From Rhabdornis inornatus (taxonomy: Eukaryota > Chordata > Aves > Passeriformes > Rhabdornithidae): 64,000 nucleotides of DNA. The position numbers and the translations under genes were made by a program. The notes beneath the pieces are model-generated. The model searched no databases, had not been told where the DNA came from, and worked only from the letters and a program-made list of their open reading frames with translations. Below are positions 21,172 through 31,917 of the stretch, piece by piece. How positions within the stretch are numbered: position 1 is the first letter of the stretch; every line of letters begins with the position of its first letter. The stretch lies in contig VWZS01002580.1 of NCBI GenBank assembly GCA_013397075.1, positions 1,044,581 through 1,108,580 of the forward strand, read 5' to 3'.

Positions 21172-23577
21172 CTACTCATTTGCTTCATTGGATATTGGCA
21201 GGTTAATGCTAATGGCTGCCCTGAGGTTAGCCCAGAACAGGGCATGCTTGCTCCTCTCCTTCGGCCACTCCAGGTAAGTGCGCTTTGCCATGAGAGCTTT
21301 CAGCTTGTGATACCTGGCAGGGATAAGGTACGGAGGGATTGGCTCCAGTAAAATGAGAATTAAGCTGTTGGAATTCTCACTGAATAACTTGTGATGGGCA
21401 AAGTACAGCTCATAGTGACACCACTCACTCTGCACAAAGTTGGGGGACAACACAAAGATCGACTTGTAGCTCTTCTCAATGCAGTTAATGATGTTCTCCA
21501 CGATGCTCTTGCCCGGGATAAAGTTTCTCTCGTGCTGGCACAGCTGGACGCAGCCCTCCCCCTTCTCCAGGTTGGGGATCAGCTCGTTCTTCACCCACAG
21601 CGAATCGCGCTCGCTGTAGGAAATGAACGCGTGGAATTGCAGAATGCTCCCCTGCTCTCCGGGCCGGCTGTGCCGAGCTCTGCGCTTCGTCTGTGTCCAC
21701 TGCCAGGTCATCCGCACGTACCACGGCACATCCAGGTAGATGCACAGAAAGGCCACCGTGGCCACCAGCAGCAGCGTCAGCAGCAGAGCTGTCACCAGCA
21801 GCAGCGCCGTGTTGCAAGCCAGCGGGCTCAGGTGGAAGTCCTTGAGCTGCGTTCCTCGCAAGCTTTCCGGGTACTCGCACTCGTACGCCGCCGGCCAGCC
21901 GAACAGCTTCCCTCCTGCCTGCCTCTCCAGGCGGATAAAGGCTTGCAGCTCACAGGAGCACTTGAACGGGTTGTGCCCGGCCTGCAGCTCCCTGACCCTC
22001 GGGCAGCTCTGGAAGAAGTCAGCAGAAGGCGTGAGGATCGAGTTCATCTCGATGTTCAGGAACTGCAGGGATGTAAAGCTACTGCAGCCCGGCAGCTCAG
22101 CCAGCCTGTTCGATGCCAGGTTCAGCTCTTCCAAGGATTTCAGCTCCACCGTCCCCCTGGGGACATTGCTGATCTGATTGTTTTGTAGGCTGAGTTTTTT
22201 GACGTTGGCTGGCAAGCACTCGAACACGGCATCCGCCAACTGATTGGAGGACAGGTCCAGCTCAGTCAGAGACTCAGCCCACTGGCATCGCACCTCGGCT
22301 CCATCGTGGCGCAGCAGGTTGTTGCTCATGTCCAGGTATTTCAGTGATTTCATACGGCTGGTCATGGAGCTTACCTTGAGAAGGCTCTCAAATTTATTCT
22401 TCTTCAAAATAAGTAATTTCAGATCCATGAGAGTGCCACAATTCTGGAACAATTCATCTGTCAGGGCATTGTGAGAAAAATTTATATACTGAAATGAGCT
22501 TGTTCTATTGGGGCAAAGCATGTGTGGCATATAAGCATCAGCTATTGTCAAATTGGCAATATTCAACTCTGAAAATTGTCTGTATAGAATCCCCTGGTTG
22601 AAATAATAAACCTCACTACGAACGTGCTCCAGAGTTAATGCTTTCATGGAGCCATCCAAAGAGATTAATTGTTCCACAGAACTTAATAAGGTTAGAAATG
22701 CATGTTCAGGCAGCTCCTCCACTGGTCCTCGGAAACTCAAATTTGTCACAGTCAAAAGTTCCACAGGTGAATACCAAATAACCATGAAAATTTGCAGGAT
22801 GATAGGCCATTGTAAGTCCACACCATCAAGCATGAGTGCTGTTGTCTTGATTTTCTTCAGAAGCATTAAAGATGGAGAGGGGAAATGTCTGTAGCTCAAG
22901 GTATATCTTAAATTAACAATTTTTAAGTTTTCTGAAGTGCTCATTCCATCATACAAAAGGGGAAAAGTGAAGTTTTGGTTTGCTGCAAAAGTGATGTGGA
23001 GGTTCCTTGTAGTCAAGACTGTCAGACTCTGAGGCTCATACAGTGAAAAGTTTTCCAAGGTCAGGAAGACAGTGTGCAGCTGCAAATGTCTGATATACCT
23101 GAAGTCTGACCTTCGTATCATCGTAGCACTTAATCCAATGTACTCCAAATGAAACATGTTCCCAAATTCCTGACAGATGGGCAGGGCAGTAAACTTATTG
23201 AAAGACAGATCTAAATGTCTAAGATATGCAAGAGTTAGACAGCAAACTTTAGAAATGTTATTATGAGATAAATCTAAGTATTCTAAATTTTCATTAAAAA
23301 TAAAGACACTAAAGTCAAGCAGCGTAATTAGATTATGAGAAAGATTTAATACTTGAAGGTCAGAAAGATAAATAAATTCTGAAATACTAAGTCCAGAGAT
23401 CCTATTATGTGATAAATCTAATACTTGAGTATGGACTGGAATGGTTTTTGGAACATTAGTTAGCAAACTGCTTGAATAATTTGCCATAAATTCATCTTCT
23501 ACAGTTGGCTGGATATTATTCCATAGTGTGAATGCAAAGGCATAAGTAAAGACAGAGATATTTGTGAGGGATCTCAT
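21172..23577 (-). CDS. TLR1A: Toll-like receptor 1A (TLR1LA), intact single-exon CDS
   Basis: A cell-surface pattern-recognition receptor that, by analogy with chicken, pairs with TLR2 to detect bacterial lipopeptides. The product is 801 residues. A hydrophobic N-terminus (about 1-25) is followed by leucine-rich repeats from about residue 50 (LDLSHNRISG, LNLSHNLIT, LDLSHNNIS), an LRR C-terminal cap with NPFKCSC at 536-542, a membrane segment at about 591-614, and a TIR domain at about 645-790 with box 1 FHAFISYSERD (648 on), BB-loop RNFIPGK with Pro688, and box 3 Phe781-Trp782. No frameshift is seen. The size is close to the chicken orthologue (818). Codons 391-792 are almost identical to TLR1B, while the N-terminal half and last ten residues are unique. 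A strong acceptor (TTTTTTTCATAG) ends at 23668 upstream, so the 5'UTR is spliced. Symbol TLR1LA is also used. Confidence 0.97.
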   Translation of the reverse strand: MRSLTNISVFTYAFAFTLWNNIQPTVEDEFMANYSSSLLTNVPKTIPVHTQVLDLSHNRISGLSISEFIYLSDLQVLNLSHNLITLLDFSVFIFNENLEYLDLSHNNISKVCCLTLAYLRHLDLSFNKFTALPICQEFGNMFHLEYIGLSATMIRRSDFRYIRHLQLHTVFLTLENFSLYEPQSLTVLTTRNLHITFAANQNFTFPLLYDGMSTSENLKIVNLRYTLSYRHFPSPSLMLLKKIKTTALMLDGVDLQWPIILQIFMVIWYSPVELLTVTNLSFRGPVEELPEHAFLTLLSSVEQLISLDGSMKALTLEHVRSEVYYFNQGILYRQFSELNIANLTIADAYMPHMLCPNRTSSFQYINFSHNALTDELFQNCGTLMDLKLLILKKNKFESLLKVSSMTSRMKSLKYLDMSNNLLRHDGAEVRCQWAESLTELDLSSNQLADAVFECLPANVKKLSLQNNQISNVPRGTVELKSLEELNLASNRLAELPGCSSFTSLQFLNIEMNSILTPSADFFQSCPRVRELQAGHNPFKCSCELQAFIRLERQAGGKLFGWPAAYECEYPESLRGTQLKDFHLSPLACNTALLLVTALLLTLLLVATVAFLCIYLDVPWYVRMTWQWTQTKRRARHSRPGEQGSILQFHAFISYSERDSLWVKNELIPNLEKGEGCVQLCQHERNFIPGKSIVENIINCIEKSYKSIFVLSPNFVQSEWCHYELYFAHHKLFSENSNSLILILLEPIPPYLIPARYHKLKALMAKRTYLEWPKERSKHALFWANLRAAISINLPISNEANE
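21205..22407 (-). repeat. TLR1A: Gene-converted block, TLR1A copy
   Basis: These 1203 bp match 31963-33165 at a constant offset of 10,758 with one difference (A at 21427, G at 32185), a synonymous AGT/AGC serine codon. Both edges are abrupt. The block covers the C-terminal LRRs, cap, membrane segment and nearly all of TIR. It is visibly GC-richer than flanking coding sequence: 38/60 G+C in 21541-21600 against 15/60 in 23281-23340. Confidence 0.95.
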
Positions 23578-23667
23578 TATGCTATGCAGATTTATCTTGA
23601 TTTTTTACAGAAACACAGAAGCATATCTTTGTTTTCTGTTCAATATGTCTCACTGATGAGTCCATCC
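23578..23667 (-). other. TLR1A: TLR1A 5'UTR part of coding exon
   Basis: On the minus strand a long T-rich tract ending CATAG (acceptor AG at 23668-23669) precedes GGATGGACTCATCAG and then about 90 nt to the ATG. This gives a spliced leader with the whole CDS in the last exon, the usual arrangement of TLR1-family genes. An ATG close to the exon start is followed quickly by a stop. The upstream noncoding exon was not located. Confidence 0.6.
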
Positions 23668-23670
23668 CTA

Positions 23671-24270
23671 TGAAAAAAAAATATATGAAATTTAATGAAG
23701 CTGTTGAATGGTTGAAGTTGCTTTTTTATTGTGAAAATAAAATTTAATATAGAATCTATGTAATAAAAATTTTTTTACATACTCTTCTTTTCAGTTCTTA
23801 TTGATCATCCTCATTCCCATTCTTTAATTATTGACTCAGTCATATATAAATTAATTCTCTTATAATGTGTGGGATGCCACTGGTGTGTTAAAAACACATA
23901 GATGTTAAGAAATACAATTTCTCAACAATCATGAAAAAATACAAAACTGGTACAAACCAACATCAATGTATTTATGAAAAAAGGAGAACAAAACGACCCA
24001 TCCATCTGTTGTTTCTGTACATCCCAAGTTCATACACATCTGGGAACAAAACTCCAATAAAACCACCCAATAAGACCACAGGAACTGGTGCAAAAACAAC
24101 CTCTTCACTCAAACTATATTCTTCTTCATACCCCAAAGACCCTGGACATTGCCATGCACCCTCTCAAGGGTCAGATCAGCAGCTTTGTCCTTGCTGTAGC
24201 ACAAAGACATAAGAGTCCATTTTTCCAGTAAGCCAAGAATTCTGAGGAGGAATTATACTGTCCATTGCAT
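23671..24270. other. Spacer upstream of TLR1A coding exon
   Basis: AT-rich sequence, probably TLR1A leader intron. A plus-strand open frame at 23931-24212 resembles no known protein. No promoter element is recognisable. Confidence 0.45.
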
Positions 24271-25324
24271 TGGGTTTGCGTGGTGAGGTTTTGGTAGCAG
24301 GGGGACTACAGGTCTGGTTTCTGCGAGAAGCTGCCAGAAGCTTCCTCTGTGTTCCATAGAGCCAGTGGCAGCTGGATTCAAGGCCAAGCTCATTCACAAC
24401 ATTAGTAGTGCCTCTGGGATATAATGGTGAAGAAGGGGGAAAACGCCCTGGGGAACAGCAACTGCCGCTGGGAGAGGAGAGTGAGAATATATGGGAGAAA
24501 CAGCTCTGCAGACACCAAGGTCAGGGCAGAAGGAGGGGGAGGAGGTGTTCCTGGGGCTGGAGATTCCTCTGCAGCCCTTGTTGAGGCAACTGTGCCCTTG
24601 AAGCCCATGGAGGCCCATGATGGAGCAGAGATCCACCTGCAGCCTTGGAAGACCCCATGCTGGAGCATGTAGATGCCTGAAGGACGCTGTGACCCCATGG
24701 GAAGCCCATGTTGGAGCAAGCTCCTGGGTCCTGTGGAGAGAGGAGCCCACTCTGGAGCAGGTTTGTTGATAGGACTGTCCCTCCATGGAGGAGCCGTGCT
24801 GCAGCAGCCTATGCCTGAAGGACTGTGCCCCATGGAAGGGATCTTGCTGAAGAGTTCTTGAACAACTGCAGCATTGGAAAACTTTGTGGAGAACTATCTC
24901 CAGTGCAAGGGACCTCAGGATGGAGCAGGGGAATAGAGTAAGGAGGAAGAAGTGGAAAATAACAAGTGACAAACAGACCACAGCCCCCATTCCCTGACCC
25001 CCTGTGCCATTGGGAGAAGAGGTAGAGCATTCAGAAGTGAAGCTGAGCCCAGGGAACAAGGGAGGTCTGGGAGAAAGGTGTTTTGGGATTTGGTGTTATT
25101 TCTCATTATCCTACTCTGATTAAATTGTGAGAAATTAAATTAATTTCCCAGATTATGTCTGTTTTGCCTGTGACAGCAACGGGCGAGTGATCTTTCCCTG
25201 CCCTTTTCTGATTCACAAGCCTTTCATTTTGTATTTTCTTCTGTGTCCAGTTGATGAAAGGAGTGATGGAATGGCTTGGGTGGACAGCTGGCACCCTGCC
25301 AGGGTCAACCCTCCACACTCCACA
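24271..25324 (+). mobile_element. Solo LTR-like element (avian ERVL-type, tentative)
   Basis: About 1.05 kb beginning TGGGTTTGCGTGGTGAGG and ending in CTCCACA. Inside is a chain of degenerate repeated phrases (CCCATG...TGGAGCA, GAAGGACTGTGCCCCATGG) followed by TTATTTCTCATTATCCTACT, TTTTGCCTGTGACAG and a terminal AGGGTCAACCCTCCACA. I recognise this pattern from long LTRs that are abundant in songbird genomes and usually assigned to ERVL-like retroviruses; the family name needs a library match. No gag, pol or env follows, so it looks like a solo LTR. I found no target-site duplication, so the edges are approximate. Confidence 0.7.
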
Positions 25325-28300
25325 CAAATGAATAGTGTAGTACCAGTCTGATCAAAAGCATACTAATAGTAATACCACACCATGACTGGACTACGTATGA
25401 AGCAGTGATACCCAAAATCTGAGAGAAAACACTAGACATTACCAAAGACTCCAGAATTTCCTAGGTGTCCTACGAAATTTTCTATGTTTCTCTATGATTG
25501 GGACTTGACAAAGAACCTCTCAAAAAATAGTGAGGGTTGATTAATCTAATTCTAGTTATCAAAAACCTAAGGAGGAAAGGATTTTGTGGATATGGTTCAG
25601 CTGAATTAATATCTGGTCATGCCTATCAACAGCCTCCATGGACTTGGAGAGGTATCAATCCTTTTTTGAAACACCATGATGTGGGCATTACTCTCTTTTT
25701 GTCAAGCATTAAACAAAGCACACAGACAATATGAAGCATAAACAACTCATAAACAGTTTAAGGAGACAAACATCCCCAGTTTTATTTTCTAGTCTCATTT
25801 TTTCCGTTAAAAAGGCAAAAAACACCAAAGTTTTAAAATTCTGTCCCTGTGTAATCTTTTGTTAAACAGAAACCAAAAACCTGTTTTTTCAGTTCTAGGT
25901 TATAATGTGTATTAGTCCTTAATAATTTGACTAACTGATACCAAAACTCAACCCTTCCCATCCAAGTTTCCTTTCAAGCTTAATCAAGCTTTTTCTTAAT
26001 TAAGTAAAGCAAAAATATATGCATTTAACATCACCAAAAGCAATAAAAGAATAAATCACTAAAGTACTTCTACCTCTATTGAATCCAATGAGAGGTCAAA
26101 TTATGCCTTCAGAAAGTTGTGCTAGGTATCTGAGGACACAAAAGAAATGAAGCTGGGATGGTTGGTCAAAGTACAGTATCAACTGCGAGAAAAAACAAGA
26201 CAAGGAAATCTGACCCAGCTTCTTCAAAGTGCAGTTGGCTCTGTTCTTCAGAGTCCAGGCTGATAAACTATCTAACTATTGAATCAAATAAACTTTGAAC
26301 TAGAACTATCTGGAGGAATTTCCTCCTGGGCAAAAGGGATGCCAGTAATAAAGCAAGAAACGTTCTGAAGGGAGAAAAAAAAACCGAAATATATTCTCTG
26401 TCCATGTTCCAGCACCAGATGAGTTTTAATTTAATGTACATGCTATGCTAGACACTGCAACGAGGGATGAGCCACACTCTATAGCCCTGCAGAGTGCCAC
26501 AGTCAAAGAGTAAAGCAAATACGTCTAGATAATAAATAGTAAGGATCAAGGTTTAATCCTGCAATGCTGTTTTTAAATGGTATTAAATTAGAGTTGGCCA
26601 ACAATTAAAACTGCCACACCAAATGATTTTTCTCCCTTTCCTCTTTGCTGAAACTCAGATGAGTGTTTTCACTGAAATTTCAAAAGGCAAGATTATCTTC
26701 CAACAGCAAAAAAAATCAGCACCTGAGATTTGATGAAGTCCAAGATCTATATATAACAAAGAAAAAATAATTATAAATAATTAAGAAAATATAACCCACC
26801 TTTTGTGCATGGAATTCATCTCCAAGTTGAAAAGCCAGCAAAAGTCCTCTGCATACTTTGTTAGCATCCTCAAAATAGAATTTCGCACGTATGTAATATT
26901 CAGGGTGGGGAAACTCACATGAGATGCTAATTCCTCAGTAATTACCTACCTCAGGAAGCAAAAAAAACCAAGCCTTTTTTGAACAGACTCTACAATTCTA
27001 AGAATTAATGGAACTTCCTTACAGTGCGAGTATTAAGAGCACAATGAAAGGAAACTTTTAATAGTTCCGACTAAAAATACATTTACTTCTGTAATATTTA
27101 CATAACCATCTGGTTTAGGAGGAAATAAACCTGTCTGTAGTATAGAATATTTCCCTTGGCAAGACTGTTCAAATAATTCTGCATTTCTAATTTCAAGTCT
27201 GCTTCTGAGGTTACACACGTTCTAGAAATCAGTCAACTGCATCTCCTCTTTGCACACACAGAAAAGAGGAAGCAGAACCCTCACTGCCAACTCTTGTTCA
27301 TACCAAGATCTCTTGCAGAGCTCTACCGTACCAAAAGTTTTTGCTCATCAAGGAGAGTAATTAATGTAGCACATTGATGGATGATAGAAGTTTATATCTC
27401 AAAAGCTAGTAACAGGGGCAAACTGACACAGCTAAAAACCTTTGCAGGCCAATCATCTTTACACTAGAATGGTTATCAAAGATACCTCACACTGTGGCTT
27501 CCTCCAAAAAATTATAAAAATTAACAGAGAATATTCCCTAGGACAATACAGCTGTAATGAAGCCACAAAGAATATGACAACATAGGGCAATCTGGGGCTG
27601 AAGGAATCCATGAAAGCAGCCATTCAGTTAGCATTGTGAACAGGAACATGAGCCTGGGAGAAAATCAACATTTGTGACCCAATACAAGACTAGGGATCAT
27701 GAATGCTTCTCAATCAGCAGCAAGAGTGTTTGCCAGCTGATACCATCCAGGCTTTAAGTTAAAAGAGACACTTCTATTGCTAGGCATTAATCAATGATAC
27801 TGAATAGAGTAAGGCACTTGCTGACAGAACAATGATATCACACTTGGGCAAAACAGTGGCAGCTTTACTTTGAATATAATTCATAGAAAAAACTTTGCTG
27901 CATGGATAAAATCAAATACACCATCAGCTTTCATCAGAACTGACTCTAGTACACACACAGCTATTAAAACCACCTTTTTGTTGTAGTAGGTTTAATTTTC
28001 TTACCACCTTTCTTTATGAGGCTTTAAAATACATCCAAATAAACAGTTTGCCATAAAGAAAAATTTGCAATAGGTTAAAAGAAAACAGATATTCCTGAAT
28101 ACCTCTGTTAAACCATTAGGAACCTTGCATCATTTATTTTTACTAACCAATTCAAACAAGTTTTGTTTGGGGCTGGTTTCAATTTACTGATTCAGTCATT
28201 TTTCATAACAGGCAAAACCTAAAGGCACTGTATTTCTGTTCATGCACCTTGAAATGTACCAGCTACATACCATCTTTTCCATAGTCAGCTCACATATGTT

Positions 28301-31300
28301 CATGCAGATACCTTGTTCCATTTCTGAATTTTACACTGCTGGGGGGTTTTGCAGTTTGTTCTATCAATGTTCACAAAAAGACATTTCACATTTCTGCCTG
28401 TATGTCATTATTACTTACCCAGAGAGGAACCACAGCTCTCCTTGGCCAGGTATGAAAAGCTATTCAGGACCAGCATCATGCTAGAAGTGTGAAGAATCTT
28501 TGACAAGAACTGCAGAAGGGAACTTACATGTGCAAGGCATGGGGTTAAAGGATAGTCACAGCAGATGAACTCATTGAAGCACTCATGAAAAGTTATTACA
28601 ATAATTAAAGGTTTGCAAAGCTGGTGTTTGGTCATATCAAGGACTTTCTGTTTAACTGTAATTGTCATTGTCACCTGTAAATCAAGTAGGTGAAACACAG
28701 GCTAAATGCCACCACAAGTCAAAGTGAGTAGAGACTGTATCACATTTATGCCCAAGCCTATTTTGCTTTGGTATTAATAGACACAAGGATCAAAGCTGTG
28801 GAAAGCAAACTGGTAACCCAGAGTCACCTTGCAGAGCACACAATTTTCTAACTTACTGATTATAAATACTGCTTTCTCTTGACAAAACAGTGACTACAAA
28901 TGAGCATTATAGTCAATCACAGCAAATATTTCCAAAAGAACAAACAGACTAACCAAAGCCCTGAGTAAATACATTGGTTTCACAGAGGTTTCGAACCTGC
29001 CCCTCAGCAGAATCTCCCACAGAGTCAGATTATTTTCCCTTGAGTGCCTTTCCTTCCTCTAACTCTCTGCAGCTGAACTTCAGTGAAGATGTTTTGTAGC
29101 ATTTCTAAAACTAAAGAAGAGCTGAGCTCTCAGCAGAGCAACCCACATTGTGTCAAGTCTCCCTGTCTGCCACAGTTCAGTTTCCTTTATACTACACACT
29201 ACCTAAATATATATATATATATATATATATATACAAACATTTACACTTTTACACTTTCATTTCATTCTGCACATTTTTTTAGGTTTTGGAGGGTGGTTAA
29301 CTCCCATGTTATCAGTTTTGTATGTTGATATTTTTATGTATGTAAAAATAGCATTCCTGCTAATCACCAAGATGACTAGTCAAATGCCAGGAATCTGCTC
29401 TGATACGGTATCTGACATCAGAACACATTTGCACACTCCCTTTTCCTGATACCTGGAGTGCAGCAGCACTTAGACATTTCAGTGCAGCACCAAATGCAGC
29501 CACACATAACCAGGCTGCACAGAAAAGGTTAGTCCCTTTCCAAAATGTGCAGATAAACTGGCTCATGTGCTGTGAGACTACACATGGCCCCATGAACACG
29601 GAAAAATTTCTTCATGGATTAAACCTGGTTTTATACAAAGGGTTGGGAGTATGACAGAGGCTGAGATAATAGTTTGAAATATTCTAATGCCACTTGAGAA
29701 CCTATTTCTCTCTTGTGGAATCAGGGAAACTAGCTCTAATAATTTGTGGCACATTTAGCTGTTTTATCAATTATTTGGCATATGGAAAAAAAGATAATAT
29801 TGTGTGGGCTTCTGGTTCCGAAGTACAAGTTTTAATTGATGCCCATGCTCATTAAAAGCCACCCTTTCCAATTTATTCACTCAAGGATATTGGAATCCAG
29901 AAAACTGTAATATCAGAGAACCGTAATTATATACTTCTGCTTATCATAACATCAGCTACATTCCCTGAGGTCACATAGTTCCAAGTCCTTTCCAAAGCGG
30001 CAAACAAACCTTGCTTACCTTGCTAAAACCTTCCACTCCTTAATTTCTGGTAATGGCTATGGTTCCCACATGGGTAACAGGAAGGTTTCTTTGTGCTCTC
30101 TCTGATTTTCAGAGGGTTTGTCTGTCTTCCAGCCAACAGAAGAAGCCAGATGAGTTCTTAAGGTTACACGCAACAAGGGGAGTTAATTTTATTGCAGAGG
30201 TTTCAAGGGTTCCTGGCCTAAAACTCTGAGGCTTTTGAAAAAAAATCTCAAGCAAGGCACCACATAATCCAGCTGTCCCTGGTTGTGAGAAAGAAATAGG
30301 CAAAACAAGCTGTCTGATCATCTTCAGTTTTCTAAGGGTTAAATGAGTCACACACTGAATCAGTAGTTGGGGGGGGGAAGAGGAAGCAGAGAAAACTTTT
30401 CTTTACACAGTCCTGAATAAAATGTCTGCAATTTGGTAATAGGTGTGTTATATTAATTTTGAGGCTAAGTGGGATGAAAGAGGTGTTAAATTTGACCTTT
30501 CTTCTACAGGTCATAAACAGTCACTCAGAGTTCAAGGCTTCAGGTCAAGAAATCTCAGCCTACTTAGACCTCAGGCAAAAAGAAGCATCAAAATTAAAAC
30601 CTTTTGCTAATAATGGAAGACAAAAATAAGACAAAACGTAAAAATTCTAGACTACATGAGGATTTCATCATAACATCCCTTCTTCTCTCATATGCATGTT
30701 GAAACACATTTTTGGAGGGAAACTTCCTGCTTGATGGTCACCTAGCTCTGGTATTTCAAACAATCTTCCCTTGTTGAGGCAAAGAGGAAGTTTGCTGTCT
30801 TCATCTTTAGTAGTTGTGAATGTTTGCCTAAGCCCAGCCATGCTTTCTTGAAGCTAAAAGTACAGTATAAGTACAAACAGAAGGGCCTGCTATGGTTCTA
30901 TAAAGGAAAGCAAATACTCTAAATGTAGTTTGTTTTTCTAACTCAGTAAATAAAGTCTTATCCGCTGTCTCAAGACCTGGGAAATTTTTTCAGGCTCTGA
31001 CTGGTTATTGACTTTCTGTTCACAAGTCATAGCCATGCTGAAAGAGATACTATTTCAGCTGAAAAGGACAGATTCTTTTAATAAGAAGCATAAAGTGAGA
31101 TATATGATGAGATGACAAAAAGTAGAAAGCTAGAGGGGAAAAGCACGATTTACAGATGTCAGGAGTTTCTCAAAACATAAATAATATGATGAAGGCAGTT
31201 CTATTACTGTAGATGCCCTCCCACCCCCTCTGGTCAAGGTATCTCTCAGAATCAAAATGGTACCAGGACCCAATGGGTATTAGAGCTCAGTCAATTCACT

Positions 31301-31879
31301 GCTCCTCCCTTGCTGCAATTCCAAGCTAAAAGGTGAAGTACCTCACCTTTTTTGGTTTTTTCTGCTCAAGAAAAAAAACCAAAACTTTTCTTAATTGCTC
31401 AGTCTGTGTTTTTGGCAAGTCCAAAGATCACAAACTTCTGCATCTGGATCATATTCTTTTAATCTCTACTGAATCTAAGCAAAGACTACTTGGCAACCAT
31501 TTCGAGCTCTGGACTTCAGGCATCTTCTCAAGATCGTTAATTTTCTTTCACGTGAACCAATTTTAGCAAAATATCTCCTTTGAAAAAGCTGTCTAAAAGC
31601 TGTCTAAAGCAACTCTGGAAACTAGTCAGCAGCTGAAGCATTCTTCCACATGACTATACCACCTGCTCCAGATTTTCTTCAGCTGAGAAAAGCTCACTAA
31701 AATATTTCAAGTCATATTTCAAAATCTACATTCAAATTCATTTGCAATTTGCTATCTCAAGAGATTTGCAATGAGGTGAATTGAATTTTGACTACAGTTA
31801 GCAGGCAACACAGACAAGTAGTTAAAAATAAAATTGTGTAACAAAACTATAAATACATTTACAATGAATGAAAATCATA
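25325..31879. other. Spacer between TLR1A and TLR1B
   Basis: About 6.5 kb of AT-rich DNA without a recognisable gene. It holds an (AT)14 tract at 29207-29234 and a run of nine G at 30369-30377. It should include the TLR1A leader exon and promoter unless these lie further right, but I cannot place them from sequence alone. Confidence 0.5.
29207..29234. repeat. (AT)14 microsatellite
   Basis: Fourteen perfect AT units between ACCTAA and ACAAAC. Confidence 0.95.
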
Positions 31880-31885
31880 TTTATT
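31880..31885 (-). promoter_or_regulatory. TLR1B: TLR1B polyadenylation signal
   Basis: AATAAA on the minus strand starts 33 nt after the TLR1B stop codon and would give a very short 3'UTR. Confidence 0.55.
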
Positions 31886-31917
31886 GTTTCACGAGGAAAA
31901 AAACATTACAAATATTC

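Noticed and set aside
21511..21540. TIR BB-loop reads RNFIPGK, not the RD..PG seen in TLR2
   Set aside because: Asn at this place is normal for TLR1/6/10 family members (for example human TLR1), so it is not a defect.
21391..22188. 265-codon open frame on the plus strand opposite TLR1A, repeated at 32149-32946 opposite TLR1B
   Set aside because: It is a shadow of the GC-rich TLR coding strand. It occurs twice only because the block itself is duplicated, and it resembles no protein family.
24394..25059. 221-codon minus-strand open frame in the LTR
   Set aside because: It lies within the LTR-like element, is low in complexity, and does not resemble a retroviral or host protein.
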